From Candidatus Eiseniibacteriota bacterium (GTDB taxonomy: Bacteria; Eisenbacteria; RBG-16-71-46; CAIMUX01): DNA of 64,000 nucleotides. This document shows positions 8,319 through 17,847 of this stretch, piece after piece (the first letter of the stretch is position 1; the number at the start of each line of letters is the position of its first letter). Position numbers and translations under genes: made by a program. The stretch is taken from the NCBI GenBank assembly GCA_020633975.1, contig JACKCR010000003.1:310001-374000 (forward strand), in the 5' to 3' direction. Below the pieces are notes generated by a model, which was not told the origin of the DNA, made no database searches, and was given only the letters and a program-made list of their open reading frames with translations.

Positions 8319-9772
8319 GCACATCTCTCTCGATGATGCTTGGATTGCTCATCCTGGCGCTGATCGGCGACGGTGGATTCCGCGTCCTGAGTCGACTGCG
8401 CGTGGTGCAAGCCAGGTCGCCCGAGGAGTGGCTCGGCCTCCGTATCCTCGTCGCGCTCGCGCTCGTTCCGGCGATCCTGCTCGCGTTCGACCTGACCGGC
8501 GTCCCAATCGGTCGCGTCAGTGTCGGTTCTTTCGCGGCGCTGCTCTTCGGCGCTGCCTTCGCATGGAATCGGCTGCGTCCGGGATCTGAGGCGGACCGGC
8601 AATCATCAGGAACTCGGCAGCAACCGAAGAGATCGTGGTCGGCCGAACTGCGCGACCGCCTCACCGAGCTCCGCCGCGCCCCCGTCGCGATCGTTCTCAT
8701 TCTTGCCACCGCGAGCTACGCCATCGGGAGCTTCGCCTACGTCCTGTCGCGACCTCCGTGGGTCTACGACGGCGCGGTCGGCTGGGATGTCGTCGCGAAG
8801 GTGATGTCCTACGAGGGGAAGGTGCGCTCGTCCGTCTTTACGGAGCTCCAGTTCAACGCGCAGTGCGTCTACGCACCGTTCACCTCACACAACCAAGGGT
8901 ACTGGTACCTGTTCACTCCGGATACGCCGAGGATCTGGGTCGCCCTACTCGTCACGGGATTCTGCCTCGTCGTCTGGAGCCGGTTCCGGAGCTACACCGG
9001 ATCCCCCACCGCGGCTGGGCTCATCACGTTCCTGCTCTTCACGCCGCCCAACCTCACCTTCCACCTCACCGTCGCACAAACCGACATGCCTACGATGGTG
9101 TTCACGACGCTCGCCTTCCTCGCCGCCGCGGAGTTCGCACGCAAGGAGGCGGGGATCCTCCCTGTGATCTTCTTCTCCCTCGTCGCGTCGGCGTCACGCA
9201 CCGAAGGAGTCCTCTTCGCCACGGCGATCACCGTGATCCTTCTCCTCTACCGGAAGCGGGAAGGGCTCGTGGCGCTCTGGGTAGGCGCCGCCTCCGCGTC
9301 GTTCTTCGCGTTCTGGAACCTGTTCTTCATCAAGCACCTGATCGGGTACGACCCGGGCGCGTACTTCCGCGACTCCATCACGATCGATTTCGGACGGATT
9401 GCCGAGGTGCTGACCCGCGCCGCTCAGATCGTCTCGACCCGAGGATTCTACGGAGAGCTCATCTGGATCATCGTCTCGCTGCCCGTCGTTTGGGTACTCG
9501 GACGATGGGGCGGTGGCAAGGGCTGGTGGTCCGACTCCCCGACGCGCCGCTACCTGGGCCCGCTCGCCCTCATCCTCGCTCTCAGCTTCGTCTTCTACAT
9601 GCCGTTCTTCTACATGTGGAACGACCAGCTCAACCCGCTCTGGACGATGGAGCACACGTTCAAGCGCGGGTTCTTCCGCTTCGTTCCCGTGCTCGTGTTC
9701 CTCTGGGTGTCATCCCCGCCGGTGCTCGGCTTCTTGAAGAAGACGGAAGGGCGTCCCGGAACGTCTGCTTGA
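8315..9772 (+). CDS. Polytopic membrane protein, possibly GT-C type glycosyltransferase
   Basis: The protein has 485 aa with roughly ten membrane helices and a large first extracytoplasmic loop after about residue 145 (RPPWVYDGAVGWDVVAKVMSY). An Asp in the first large loop and many helices are features of GT-C glycosyltransferases such as the ArnT/PMT group, but no diagnostic motif is seen, so this is a suggestion only. I chose the GTG at 8315, which overlaps the upstream stop and follows GAGG. An in-frame ATG at 8288 would overlap the upstream gene by 31 bases. The tight coupling implies that the two products form a complex. Confidence 0.65.
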   Translation: MSTSLSMMLGLLILALIGDGGFRVLSRLRVVQARSPEEWLGLRILVALALVPAILLAFDLTGVPIGRVSVGSFAALLFGAAFAWNRLRPGSEADRQSSGTRQQPKRSWSAELRDRLTELRRAPVAIVLILATASYAIGSFAYVLSRPPWVYDGAVGWDVVAKVMSYEGKVRSSVFTELQFNAQCVYAPFTSHNQGYWYLFTPDTPRIWVALLVTGFCLVVWSRFRSYTGSPTAAGLITFLLFTPPNLTFHLTVAQTDMPTMVFTTLAFLAAAEFARKEAGILPVIFFSLVASASRTEGVLFATAITVILLLYRKREGLVALWVGAASASFFAFWNLFFIKHLIGYDPGAYFRDSITIDFGRIAEVLTRAAQIVSTRGFYGELIWIIVSLPVVWVLGRWGGGKGWWSDSPTRRYLGPLALILALSFVFYMPFFYMWNDQLNPLWTMEHTFKRGFFRFVPVLVFLWVSSPPVLGFLKKTEGRPGTSA

Positions 9773-9791
9773 CAACGGCAGCACGACCCAG

Positions 9792-10853
9792 CTACGCCGC
9801 GACTCGTCCGCCCGAGCGGCCCTTCTCGAGCGAGTACTCACGCGCCGACTCCGGCGTGATCGTTCCGTTCTGGACGAGCTCGTTCAGCTGGGCATCCATC
9901 GACATCATGCCGAGTCGTCTGCCGGACTGGAGCACGGATGCGAGCTGATGCGTCTTTCCTCCCCGGATGAGGGACGACGCCGCGGAGTTGTTGACGAGGA
10001 TCTCGCGCACAGCGACGCGGCCGTCGCGGTTCGTCGTCGGCACGAGCTGCTGGGCGACGACCATGCGGAGGTTCTCCGAGAGCATGGCGCGTACGAGATC
10101 CTGACGCTCGGAAGGGAAGACGTTGACGATCCGGTCGATCGTGCGGACGGCGCCGTTGGTGTGCAGCGTTCCGAACACCTGGACGCCAGTCTCCGCTGCG
10201 GTGAGTGCGAGACTCATCGTCTCGAGGTCCCGCATTTCCCCGACAAGGATGACGTCCGGGTCTTCGTGGAGGGCGTTGCGGAGTGCTTCGGCGAAGGTCG
10301 GAGAGTGGAGCCCGACCTCGCGCTGCGTGATCACGCACTTCTTGAAGGAGTGCCGGAACTCGATCGGGTCTTCGATCGTGATGATGTGACCGCGCCGCTC
10401 GGAGTTGATGTGGTCGATCATCGCGGAGAGCGTGGTCGACTTTCCCGACCCGGTGGGCCCGGTCACGACCGTGAGTCCGCTCGGCTGACGGATGAGCGAC
10501 CCGACTGCCGCGGGGATGCCGAGCTCCTCGAGCGACTTCACCTTGCCGGTGATGGAGCGGAAGGCGGCGGCAGGACCGGTGAGCTGCTGGTAGACGTTCA
10601 CACGGAATCGGCCCAGCTCTTCGGTCTCGTAGGCGAAGTCGACGGCGTGGACGTGTTCGAACTCTTGCTTGTGCCTCGGGGTCAGGATCTCGCCGAGCAT
10701 TCGGCTCAGCTCTTCCTGATCGAGCACGCGGAAGTGGACGGACTGGATCGCACCGTGGATGCGCAGACGCGGGGGCTGATCCGCGACGAGGTGAAGGTCG
10801 GACCCACCTTGGCGGACGAGAAGTTCCAGAAACGCGTCGATCCTCGCCGCCAT
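9792..10853 (-). CDS. pilT: PilT-like type IV pilus retraction ATPase
   Basis: The protein has 353 aa, the usual PilT length. It shows an N-terminal PAS-like domain (SDLHL), Walker A GPTGSGKSTT at about residue 130, an Asp box (TIEDPIEF), Walker B DPDVILVGEMRD at about 200, and the His box FGTLHTNGA. All are the intact signatures of the PilT/VirB11 secretion ATPase family. The hexamer would depolymerise pilin to power twitching motility or DNA uptake. It is the last gene of a compact minus-strand set, with a 2-base gap from the paralog upstream. Confidence 0.93.
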   Translation of the reverse strand: MAARIDAFLELLVRQGGSDLHLVADQPPRLRIHGAIQSVHFRVLDQEELSRMLGEILTPRHKQEFEHVHAVDFAYETEELGRFRVNVYQQLTGPAAAFRSITGKVKSLEELGIPAAVGSLIRQPSGLTVVTGPTGSGKSTTLSAMIDHINSERRGHIITIEDPIEFRHSFKKCVITQREVGLHSPTFAEALRNALHEDPDVILVGEMRDLETMSLALTAAETGVQVFGTLHTNGAVRTIDRIVNVFPSERQDLVRAMLSENLRMVVAQQLVPTTNRDGRVAVREILVNNSAASSLIRGGKTHQLASVLQSGRRLGMMSMDAQLNELVQNGTITPESAREYSLEKGRSGGRVAA

Positions 10854-10855
10854 GA

Positions 10856-11944
10856 TCAGAGCTCCAGGAGCGGCCCGAGATCGTCGGACTCACGGAGGAA
10901 CGGTTTGATCTGCGACTTGTCTTTGGCAACGAGGAATGCGTGTTCGGGATCGATCTCTTCCGCGCGCACGAGGCCAACCAACGCTTGATCCATGAGCTGC
11001 ATTCCAGCCCGACGTCCGGTAGCCATGACGGAAGGGATCTGGAAAGTCCGCCCCTCACGGATGTGCTGTCCGATCGCCGGATTGACGACGAGGATCTCGA
11101 CCGCGGCGCGTCGTCCCCGCCCGTCGGCAGCGCGGAGAAGCTCCTGGTAGAGGACGCAACGGAGGTTCTCGGCGAGCGTGGTCCGGATCTGCTGGTGAGA
11201 CGACTGCGGAAACGCGTCGAGGATCCGGTCGATCGACTGCGCCGCGCCACGCGTGTGCAGTGTTGCGAGCACGAGGTGGCCGGTCTCGGACGCTTCGAGC
11301 GCGAGACGGATCGTTTCCTCGTCGTTCATCTCCGCGACGACGATGACGTCCGGATCCTGCCTCAGCGCAGAACGGAGTCCTTCCGCATATGCGCGGCAAT
11401 GGGTCCCGACCTCACGCTGGATGACCAGCGCCTTCTGGCTCTTGTGGACGAACTCGATCGGGCTCTCGAGCGTGAGTACGGTGACGGTTCGCGTCCGGTT
11501 GATCTCGTCGACGATCCCGGCGAGGGTCGAGGACTTCCCCGTTCCTGCTGCGCCGGTGATGAGGATCAGCCCTGACGGAATCTCCGCAAGAGACGCAACG
11601 AAGGGTGGTAGTCCCAGCTTCGGAAGCGGGATCACGTCATCCGGGATTACACGACAAACGGCGCCTGGGCCGGTCTGTTGGCTGAGCACGTTGATCCGGA
11701 AGCGGCCGAGCCCTTCGACCGAGTACGAGATGTCGACCGATCCCTTCTGCTTGAACTCCTTCTTGTGCGGATCGTCCATCACCTCCGCGAGCATCGACTT
11801 CATCTCTTCCTGCTCGAGCGCGCGAAACTGGACGGGCGAGAGTTCGCCGTCGATCCGAACGAGCGGAGGCAGGCCGACTGTGAAGTGGATGTCGGAGCAG
11901 CCCTGCTGTCGCCCGAGTTCGAGGAACGCGTCGATCCTGGCCAT
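10856..11944 (-). CDS. PilT/PilU-like ATPase paralog
   Basis: The protein has 362 aa and aligns along its length with the downstream PilT (shared start RIDAFLEL, SDIHF). Walker A is GAAGTGKSST and the His box is LATLHTRGA. Walker B is DPDVIVVAEMND where PilT has VGEMRD, so Gly becomes Ala and the Arg becomes Asn. The catalytic Glu is present, so the ATPase may be active but altered, much as PilU is an accessory to PilT in other bacteria. Whether this is a true PilU ortholog cannot be settled from motifs. It lies 3 bases after the kinase gene and 2 bases before pilT. Confidence 0.85.
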   Translation of the reverse strand: MARIDAFLELGRQQGCSDIHFTVGLPPLVRIDGELSPVQFRALEQEEMKSMLAEVMDDPHKKEFKQKGSVDISYSVEGLGRFRINVLSQQTGPGAVCRVIPDDVIPLPKLGLPPFVASLAEIPSGLILITGAAGTGKSSTLAGIVDEINRTRTVTVLTLESPIEFVHKSQKALVIQREVGTHCRAYAEGLRSALRQDPDVIVVAEMNDEETIRLALEASETGHLVLATLHTRGAAQSIDRILDAFPQSSHQQIRTTLAENLRCVLYQELLRAADGRGRRAAVEILVVNPAIGQHIREGRTFQIPSVMATGRRAGMQLMDQALVGLVRAEEIDPEHAFLVAKDKSQIKPFLRESDDLGPLLEL

Positions 11945-11947
11945 CGA

Positions 11948-14773
11948 TCAGGCCGCCCGGCGTCCGAGTTCGGCGAGGACCTCGTCGATCGACTGCGGGC
12001 GATCCGCTGGGTCTTTGCAGAGCGCTTGGTTGATCAGCCACGAGAGGGCGTCGGGCAGCCCGGGACATCGGTCGTCCACACACGGCACGGCGTCCGTCAG
12101 GTGCATCATGAGTACGTTGACTGGGTTCTCCGAACTGAACGGGGGCTCGCCCGTCACGCATTCGAAGAGTAGCGCGCCGAGAGAGTAGATGTCCGTCCGC
12201 ACATCGATGTCCGTGCCTCGAATCTGCTCGGGAGCCATGTACTGTGGCGTACCGACCAGGATGCCAGACTTGGTCACGCGACTCTGCTTGCTGTCTGACG
12301 CAGCGGCGAGGCCGAAGTCCACGATCTTCACCCGCTCGTCATCCCCGATCAGGATGTTCGGCGGCTTCATGTCGCGGTGGACGATGCCGGAATCGTGCGC
12401 CGCCTTGAGCCCGTGGCAGATCTGCTCCGTGATGCGAAGCAGCCGCTCGGCATCGATCGTCTTCTCCGCGTCGAGGATCGTCCCCAGGTCCCGGCTCGGG
12501 AAGTACTCCATCGAGATCGCGTGGCCTGGGTTCAGCTCGAGGAAGTCGTATAGGCGGATGACGTTCGGATGGACGATCCGTCGGTTGTACTTCAACTCGT
12601 GTACGAACCGCTGGATCATCGTCTCGTCCATCGAGATCTGCGGGGAGAGGATCTTGAGGATGATCTCCTCGCGCACGGATCCGTCCATGACGAGATAGAC
12701 GTAGCCGAAACCGCCTTCGCCGATCTTGCGGACGATCGAGTACCGCTCGAGCAGCACCGTTCCTTGCGGCAGGTTCGGGTAGTCGAAGAGCGAGACTCCG
12801 GGCGAGCCGGTACGGAACGAACCAGAGTTCATCGTGCCGAACGACCCGGACGGGGTCTGTGCGTACGAACCGGAGGGAGGCAGACCTCCCGCTCCACCGG
12901 CGAAGCTGCCGGAGGGATTCTGCATGTCACCCATGTCGACCCGTTGCGTCGTCGCCGGATCGTGTGGGCTTCCCGAAGGCGTCGCGCCGGGTTGGCCAGG
13001 GAACGAAGGGTGGCCCCCGCCACTCTGCACACCGCCCGACGCCAGGTTTGGGTCTTGGAAGCCGCCATCGGGAGTCTGCGCGCCGAGTCCGTGCGCGGCC
13101 GGGGGCATCGATCCCGAATCACCTGCTTGTTGCCGCGGGTTCATTGGATCGTGAGATCCTTCGCCCGTTGAAGGCGCGAGCGGACGTGGTGTGACTCCCG
13201 TGGGCGGGGCGAGCCCCACTTCCGGTAGGCGCGGCTGGATCCGCGTCGATCCGATGGCCTGGAACACCCCGGTCTTCTGTCCTGCGCCGCCGACTGGACC
13301 GCCTGGCCCACCGGGCTGTCCACCTTGGCCGGCATCTGGCCCGCCTTGTTGCGAACCTGCCGCCCCGCCGTCCCCCCGACCGTGGGACCGGCCCCACTCG
13401 GACGCCTCGCCCTTCTCGCTCAGGGCTCGTGCCGCACCCTTCCGGATCTCCGGATCGGCAGAGGACTTCGCGATCTGGCGGAGCGTCTTCCCCGCGAGCT
13501 CCCGAACCGAGGCATCATCGACCATGAGGAACCCGACGATCGCCTCGAGCGCGGTCTGCCCCCCGATCTTGGAGAGCGCCCCGAGAACGAGCGACGCAAG
13601 CTGGGCATCCGCCTGTAGCTCCCGGGCCAGGGGGCCGACGCAGCTTGGGTCTCCGGTCTTTCCGAGCGCGTCGATCGCGCGCTCGCGCACCCACCAGTCC
13701 GTATCGGAGAGCGCTTCGATGAGCGCCGGCACCGATCGCTCGCTGGGAATCGAGTTGAGAATCTCGATGGCGTAGCGCCTGACGAAGACATCGTCACTCT
13801 TGACGAGGGAGAGGATCGCGTCCACCACTCGATCGCCGCCGAGAGCACCGAGCGCATCGGCGGCGCGTACGCGCACCCACCAGTCCTCGTCCTGCAGCGC
13901 TCGCACGAGGTCCTGGATCGCTTCGGGGGTGGCGACCTCGTTCAGCACTTCCACCGCACCGCGGCGTGCGTACTCGGACTCGTCCTTCAGCACTTCGATG
14001 AGATGACGCACGGCTCCCGGATCACCGATCGCCACTAGTGCAGCAATCGCCGCGCTCGACACCTGGAGGTCGGAATCACGAAGGCTCTGACAGAGAGGCG
14101 GAAGGTAGTCGGACGACTTGATCGCGCCAAGGGCGGTGACGGCTTCACGCCTCACCCCAGGATCGCGATCGTCTAGCTTGGCCACGATATCAGGCCCCGC
14201 CTCCGTGGCTGCCCGTCCGGCCAGGAAGCGGAGGGTCTGGATCTTCATCCACGGATCGTCCGCCTTGAGAAGCGGAAGCACCACCTGCACGGCTTGTGAT
14301 TCCGTGCGCGACTCGAGGATCGCCAGCAGCACGCGAACCCGATCGCGCGTCGCGCCAGCGAGGAGCTTTCGAATCGTCTCCCAATGAAGGCGCTGTCCTC
14401 GCGCACGCAGGATCCGTTCGATCCGAGGCCGGCTCGCACCCGCGGAATCCAGCCGCTCGAACAGTGGCACCGGATCGAAGCCTTGCGCCGTGGAGAGGAC
14501 CTTCTCGAGGAAGTCGGCCGGTGGACCTTGCAGAGCAGACAGGGTATCGACGGTGCGGTCCAGCGTGGAGTCGTTGATCAACGAGACGAGACACTCCTCG
14601 AGTGCTCCGTTCGACACACCCTGGCTGGCCAGATCGAGAAGCGCCGGCAGCATGGAGGTTCCCGCCTCGGCGATCTTCTTGCGCGCCTCCTCCACTTCGG
14701 CAGGAGATTCCACATCGGCATCCTTCAGGATCCGAAGGTACTTCCGCGCTGCAATCCGTTGGACCAATCCCAT
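11948..14773 (-). CDS. HEAT-repeat protein fused to Ser/Thr protein kinase
   Basis: The protein has 941 aa. Residues of about 1-450 are HEAT/PBS-lyase-type repeats (DPGVRREAVTALGAI, DWWVRVRAADALGAL, DWWVRERAIDALGK). A Gly/Pro/Ser/Gln-rich disordered linker of about 180 residues follows. The last 270 residues are a Hanks-type kinase with GEGGFG, a Lys in the beta-3 strand, HRDMKPPN, DFGLA, APEQ and the final Arg helix, all intact. It has no membrane helix. The start at 14773 follows GAGAGGGA. An in-frame ATG at 14827 has no clear SD but would sit 7 bases from the FHA gene. Its place between an FHA gene and two PilT genes suggests phospho-control of pilus retraction. Confidence 0.88.
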   Translation of the reverse strand: MGLVQRIAARKYLRILKDADVESPAEVEEARKKIAEAGTSMLPALLDLASQGVSNGALEECLVSLINDSTLDRTVDTLSALQGPPADFLEKVLSTAQGFDPVPLFERLDSAGASRPRIERILRARGQRLHWETIRKLLAGATRDRVRVLLAILESRTESQAVQVVLPLLKADDPWMKIQTLRFLAGRAATEAGPDIVAKLDDRDPGVRREAVTALGAIKSSDYLPPLCQSLRDSDLQVSSAAIAALVAIGDPGAVRHLIEVLKDESEYARRGAVEVLNEVATPEAIQDLVRALQDEDWWVRVRAADALGALGGDRVVDAILSLVKSDDVFVRRYAIEILNSIPSERSVPALIEALSDTDWWVRERAIDALGKTGDPSCVGPLARELQADAQLASLVLGALSKIGGQTALEAIVGFLMVDDASVRELAGKTLRQIAKSSADPEIRKGAARALSEKGEASEWGRSHGRGDGGAAGSQQGGPDAGQGGQPGGPGGPVGGAGQKTGVFQAIGSTRIQPRLPEVGLAPPTGVTPRPLAPSTGEGSHDPMNPRQQAGDSGSMPPAAHGLGAQTPDGGFQDPNLASGGVQSGGGHPSFPGQPGATPSGSPHDPATTQRVDMGDMQNPSGSFAGGAGGLPPSGSYAQTPSGSFGTMNSGSFRTGSPGVSLFDYPNLPQGTVLLERYSIVRKIGEGGFGYVYLVMDGSVREEIILKILSPQISMDETMIQRFVHELKYNRRIVHPNVIRLYDFLELNPGHAISMEYFPSRDLGTILDAEKTIDAERLLRITEQICHGLKAAHDSGIVHRDMKPPNILIGDDERVKIVDFGLAAASDSKQSRVTKSGILVGTPQYMAPEQIRGTDIDVRTDIYSLGALLFECVTGEPPFSSENPVNVLMMHLTDAVPCVDDRCPGLPDALSWLINQALCKDPADRPQSIDEVLAELGRRAA

Positions 14774-14834
14774 GGTCGTGTCGAGATCCCTCTCAGCCAC
14801 GAGCCCACGAGTCGTCGCAGGCCCCATGACTCGA

Positions 14835-15473
14835 TCAGCGGGCCAAGAACCGTACGATCAGCGCACCAAAGACGACTCCGCACGCGAAGCCGATCGCCAA
14901 TCCCCAGACCTGCGACTTCCACCACTCCAGTCCGGTCGGTGGCGCAACCGGCGCCGGTTGGGGAAGCGCGTGGACCCGTGCCCCAGCTGCATGCGCCGCG
15001 ACTCGAACCGTGTTCCCGTCCACCGAAGGCTCAGGGGCACCCATCGCCGCCGCTTCCGTCTCCGCCGCCCGCGCCCGGTCCATCAGACGATCGATCTGGG
15101 CGGTCTCCAGGACCATCGTCCCTTCGAAGGCCGCCGCGGGGGACCTTCCGAAGTCCGCAGTCCCGCGTCGATCGTCCAGTATCTCCATCTCTAGCAGAAA
15201 CTTACCGACCCGGATCTTGTCTCCTTCGCGCACACGTTCCCGACGGATTTGATCATCGTTCAGAAACGTTCCATTCGCGCTCCCCATGTCCTGAACATAG
15301 ATTCCGTTTCCCTTCCTCTCGAGCACCGCGTGCTCTCGAGAGATTCCAGGGTTGTCCAGGAAGACATTGGAACCAGGGTCGCGGCCGATGGTGATCCGCG
15401 TCTCCGAGAACCGGAACTCTTTGACCGGCCGGCCCTTCAGAGAGACGCGAACGGCGATGATGTTCTGGGACAT
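14835..15473 (-). CDS. FHA-domain protein with C-terminal membrane anchor
   Basis: The protein has 212 aa. An FHA domain occupies about residues 22-95 (ITIGRDPGSNVFLDN, GISREHAVL, DMGSANGTFLN), with the Arg, Ser and Asn that read phosphothreonine. A variable linker follows and a single hydrophobic helix lies at the very C-terminus (about 188-210), so the FHA domain should face the cytoplasm as a tail-anchored sensor. The start has a strong GGAGGGGGAG upstream. It heads the operon whose next gene is the HEAT-kinase, a likely source of its phosphorylated ligand. Confidence 0.85.
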   Translation of the reverse strand: MSQNIIAVRVSLKGRPVKEFRFSETRITIGRDPGSNVFLDNPGISREHAVLERKGNGIYVQDMGSANGTFLNDDQIRRERVREGDKIRVGKFLLEMEILDDRRGTADFGRSPAAAFEGTMVLETAQIDRLMDRARAAETEAAAMGAPEPSVDGNTVRVAAHAAGARVHALPQPAPVAPPTGLEWWKSQVWGLAIGFACGVVFGALIVRFLAR

Positions 15474-15609
15474 TTCACTCCCCCTCCAGGTGTCCGTGGA
15501 TTCATCGGCAGTTCGCGACGAGAACCTGAGCCGTCATGGGGACTGGCTGGACGTGCCGGGCGGTTCGTGGAATCCTCCGGCCAGGCCAAGCAGGCAAGGA
15601 GAAGCCGCC

Positions 15610-16749
15610 ATGATCCAATCGAGATGTCTCGCTTTGTCCCTCCTCCCCACACTCGCGTTCTCTATCGGGCTTCTAGCGACGGGGGCGAATGCCGGCGCAG
15701 ATCCCGGGCCGAATGCCAGCGCCGATGTCGGCGCGAGTGCCGGGCGGAACACCGGGTCGTACACCGGTGCCGCGCCAACCGGCATGGAAACGACGACGCA
15801 GATGACGACGCAGATGGAACAAAGGCGCCCGGTCGCAACGTATTCGATCGTGGCGCGTGATCCTGAAACGGGCCAACTCGGAGTGGCCGTGCAGTCCCAC
15901 TGGTTCTCCGTCGGCCCGATCGTACCGTGGGCGGAGGCGGGGATCGGAGCGGTGGCGACCCAGTCCTTCGTCGACCCGGGCTACGGCCCGATGGGGCTCG
16001 AGTTGATGCGCAACGGACGGACCGCTCCCCAGGCCCTCCACGCACTCGTCTCGTCAGATCCGGACTCAGCGGTTCGCCAAGTCGCAATGGTCGACGCGAA
16101 TGGAGACGTTGCCGCCCACACGGGAAGCCGATGCATCGAGGCCGCCGGCCACGAGACCGGCGCCCAGTTCTCCGTACAGGCGAACCTGATGGAGAAGAAC
16201 ACGGTGTGGACCGCGATGGAGCAGGCCTACCGAAAGTCGAAGGGCGACCTCGCCGAGCGACTCCTCACGGCCCTCGAAGCGGCGGAACGGGAAGGCGGGG
16301 ACATCCGGGGACGGCAGTCCGCGGCGATCCTCATCGTGTCACCGGTCAACACCGGACGTCCCTGGGCGGATCGTCTCTTCGACCTACGCGTCGAGGACCA
16401 CCCGGATCCGGTCGGAGAGCTGCGGCGTCTCGTCACGCTGCAGCGGGCCTACCTCAAGATGAACGAGGGCGACGAGTGGGTCACACAGGACGACCTGGAC
16501 CGGGCCCTGGCCGCCTACAGCGAGGCGTGTGCACTCGTGCCAGACGAAGCGACGAACGGAGAGGCCGCGTTCTGGGTCGGCGTCACCCTGGCGGACAACG
16601 GACGGACCGACGACGCCATTCCGTACCTTCGCCGCGCCTACGCCCAGGATCCGAACTGGGCCCGATTGCTTCCCAGGCTCCCGGCTTCCCAGCTCCTCAG
16701 GGTCGATCCCAAGGTGGTGGAGCGCTTGGTCCAGGAGATGAAGCCGTAG
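15610..16749 (+). CDS. Secreted DUF1028 protein with C-terminal TPR-like region
   Basis: The protein has 379 aa. A signal peptide (about residues 1-28) precedes a low-complexity Gly/Ala/Asp stretch. The DUF1028 domain then begins TYSIVARDPETGQLGVAVQS and runs about 220 residues. DUF1028 proteins have an Ntn-hydrolase-like fold and are often found with amidase or peptidase systems. The last 100 residues contain a TPR-like pair (ALAAYSEACALVPDE, AIPYLRRAYAQDPNW). The start has AAGGAGAAG at good spacing. It is divergent from the FHA-kinase-PilT operon with a shared 136-bp intergenic region. The exact substrate is unknown. Confidence 0.8.
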   Translation: MIQSRCLALSLLPTLAFSIGLLATGANAGADPGPNASADVGASAGRNTGSYTGAAPTGMETTTQMTTQMEQRRPVATYSIVARDPETGQLGVAVQSHWFSVGPIVPWAEAGIGAVATQSFVDPGYGPMGLELMRNGRTAPQALHALVSSDPDSAVRQVAMVDANGDVAAHTGSRCIEAAGHETGAQFSVQANLMEKNTVWTAMEQAYRKSKGDLAERLLTALEAAEREGGDIRGRQSAAILIVSPVNTGRPWADRLFDLRVEDHPDPVGELRRLVTLQRAYLKMNEGDEWVTQDDLDRALAAYSEACALVPDEATNGEAAFWVGVTLADNGRTDDAIPYLRRAYAQDPNWARLLPRLPASQLLRVDPKVVERLVQEMKP

Positions 16750-17083
16750 CCACTCCAAAGGGGCCGCCCGAGTGGGTTCTCGACCGGGTCGCTCGAGGAG
16801 GCCGCCCGAGTTGTCCAATGAGGCGAATCTTTCGCGGGAGGGATCGCTTGACGTTTTCCTAACGCGCAAGAATCTGAAATCGCCCATCTATTAGGAACGA
16901 CAGGCGAGTACACAGGTCGCCCCCAGGGCACGGCACGCTCACGAATCGCTCATTTGACTACCGGTTGTGAACTTCGGCAGCCTTGTATCCATGAGTAACA
17001 GAGACAGCATCGCCGTGGCCGAGTCGCGAGTGCCTTCTACGATCGGCACCACCGAGAGGCCGGACAGGACCGAGGACGTAACG
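16750..17083. other. Intergenic region before phoB
   Basis: There is no convincing gene. GGCCGCCCGAGT is directly repeated at about 16762 and 16800. A single CTAAC (16859-16863) resembles one half of the Pho-box-like repeat found before pstS, but no second copy at 11-bp spacing is seen. An upstream in-frame ATG (16991) could extend phoB by 31 codons. Confidence 0.5.
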
Positions 17084-17770
17084 ATGGAAAAGCCCGTCGT
17101 CCTAGTCGTGGATGATGAAGAGGACCTCGTCGAGCTGGTCCGCTACAACCTGGAGCAGTCCGAGTACGATGTCCGGACCGCATGTTCCGGGCTCGAAGCG
17201 GTCCAGGCCGTGGCCGAGGATCCGCCGGATCTCATCGTCCTCGACCTCATGATGCCCGGGGTCGACGGCCTCCAGGTCTGCAACCAGATCCGCGCCTCCG
17301 AGAAGACCCAGCACATCCCGATTCTCATGCTCACGGCCAAGGGGGACGAGCGCGACGTCGTCCAGGGACTCGAGGCCGGAGCCGACGACTACGTCACCAA
17401 GCCGTTCAGCGTCCAGGTTCTCCTCGCCCGTATCTCGGCCCTTCTCCGCCGGAGCGAGCGCTCCGTGCCGGAGCAGGACGAGGCGATCAAGGTGGACCGG
17501 ATCACCCTCTTCCCGCGGAAGCACGAAGTGCGGATCGACGGGAAGCCGGTGCAGCTCACCGCGGCGGAGTTCCGGGCTCTGCACTTCCTCGCCCGGCGCC
17601 GCGGTTGGGTCTTCACTCGCCAGCAGATCGTCGAAGCCGTCCACGGCCCGGACTATGTGGTCACGGACCGTTCGGTCGACGTCTTGATGGTGGGACTCCG
17701 GAAGCGTCTCGGAAAGGCTTCGTCCTACATCGAGACGGTCCGCGGAGTCGGCTACCGGATGAAGGGGTAG
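17084..17770 (+). CDS. phoB: PhoB-type phosphate response regulator
   Basis: The protein has 228 aa. The receiver domain (about residues 1-118) has the acidic pocket VVDDEED, the phospho-Asp in IVLDLMMPGVDG, the Thr in MLTAKGD and the Lys in TKPFS. A winged-helix OmpR/PhoB DNA-binding domain follows (about 130-228, ending ETVRGVGYRM). It sits directly before phoR and the pst genes, which identifies it as the phosphate-starvation regulator. The start at 17084 has GAGGA upstream and fits the standard PhoB length. Confidence 0.9.
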   Translation: MEKPVVLVVDDEEDLVELVRYNLEQSEYDVRTACSGLEAVQAVAEDPPDLIVLDLMMPGVDGLQVCNQIRASEKTQHIPILMLTAKGDERDVVQGLEAGADDYVTKPFSVQVLLARISALLRRSERSVPEQDEAIKVDRITLFPRKHEVRIDGKPVQLTAAEFRALHFLARRRGWVFTRQQIVEAVHGPDYVVTDRSVDVLMVGLRKRLGKASSYIETVRGVGYRMKG

Positions 17771-17847
17771 CCAGACCGACTGTGGACGTACCGGCGGTTC
17801 GCGATGCGTCGGCGGCGAAGTCCGCGGCGATCGGCTAGACTTCCGGT

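Noticed and set aside
9838-11250. 470-codon minus-strand frame across both PilT genes
   Set aside because: It is out of frame with both ATPases and Arg/Pro/Ser-rich.
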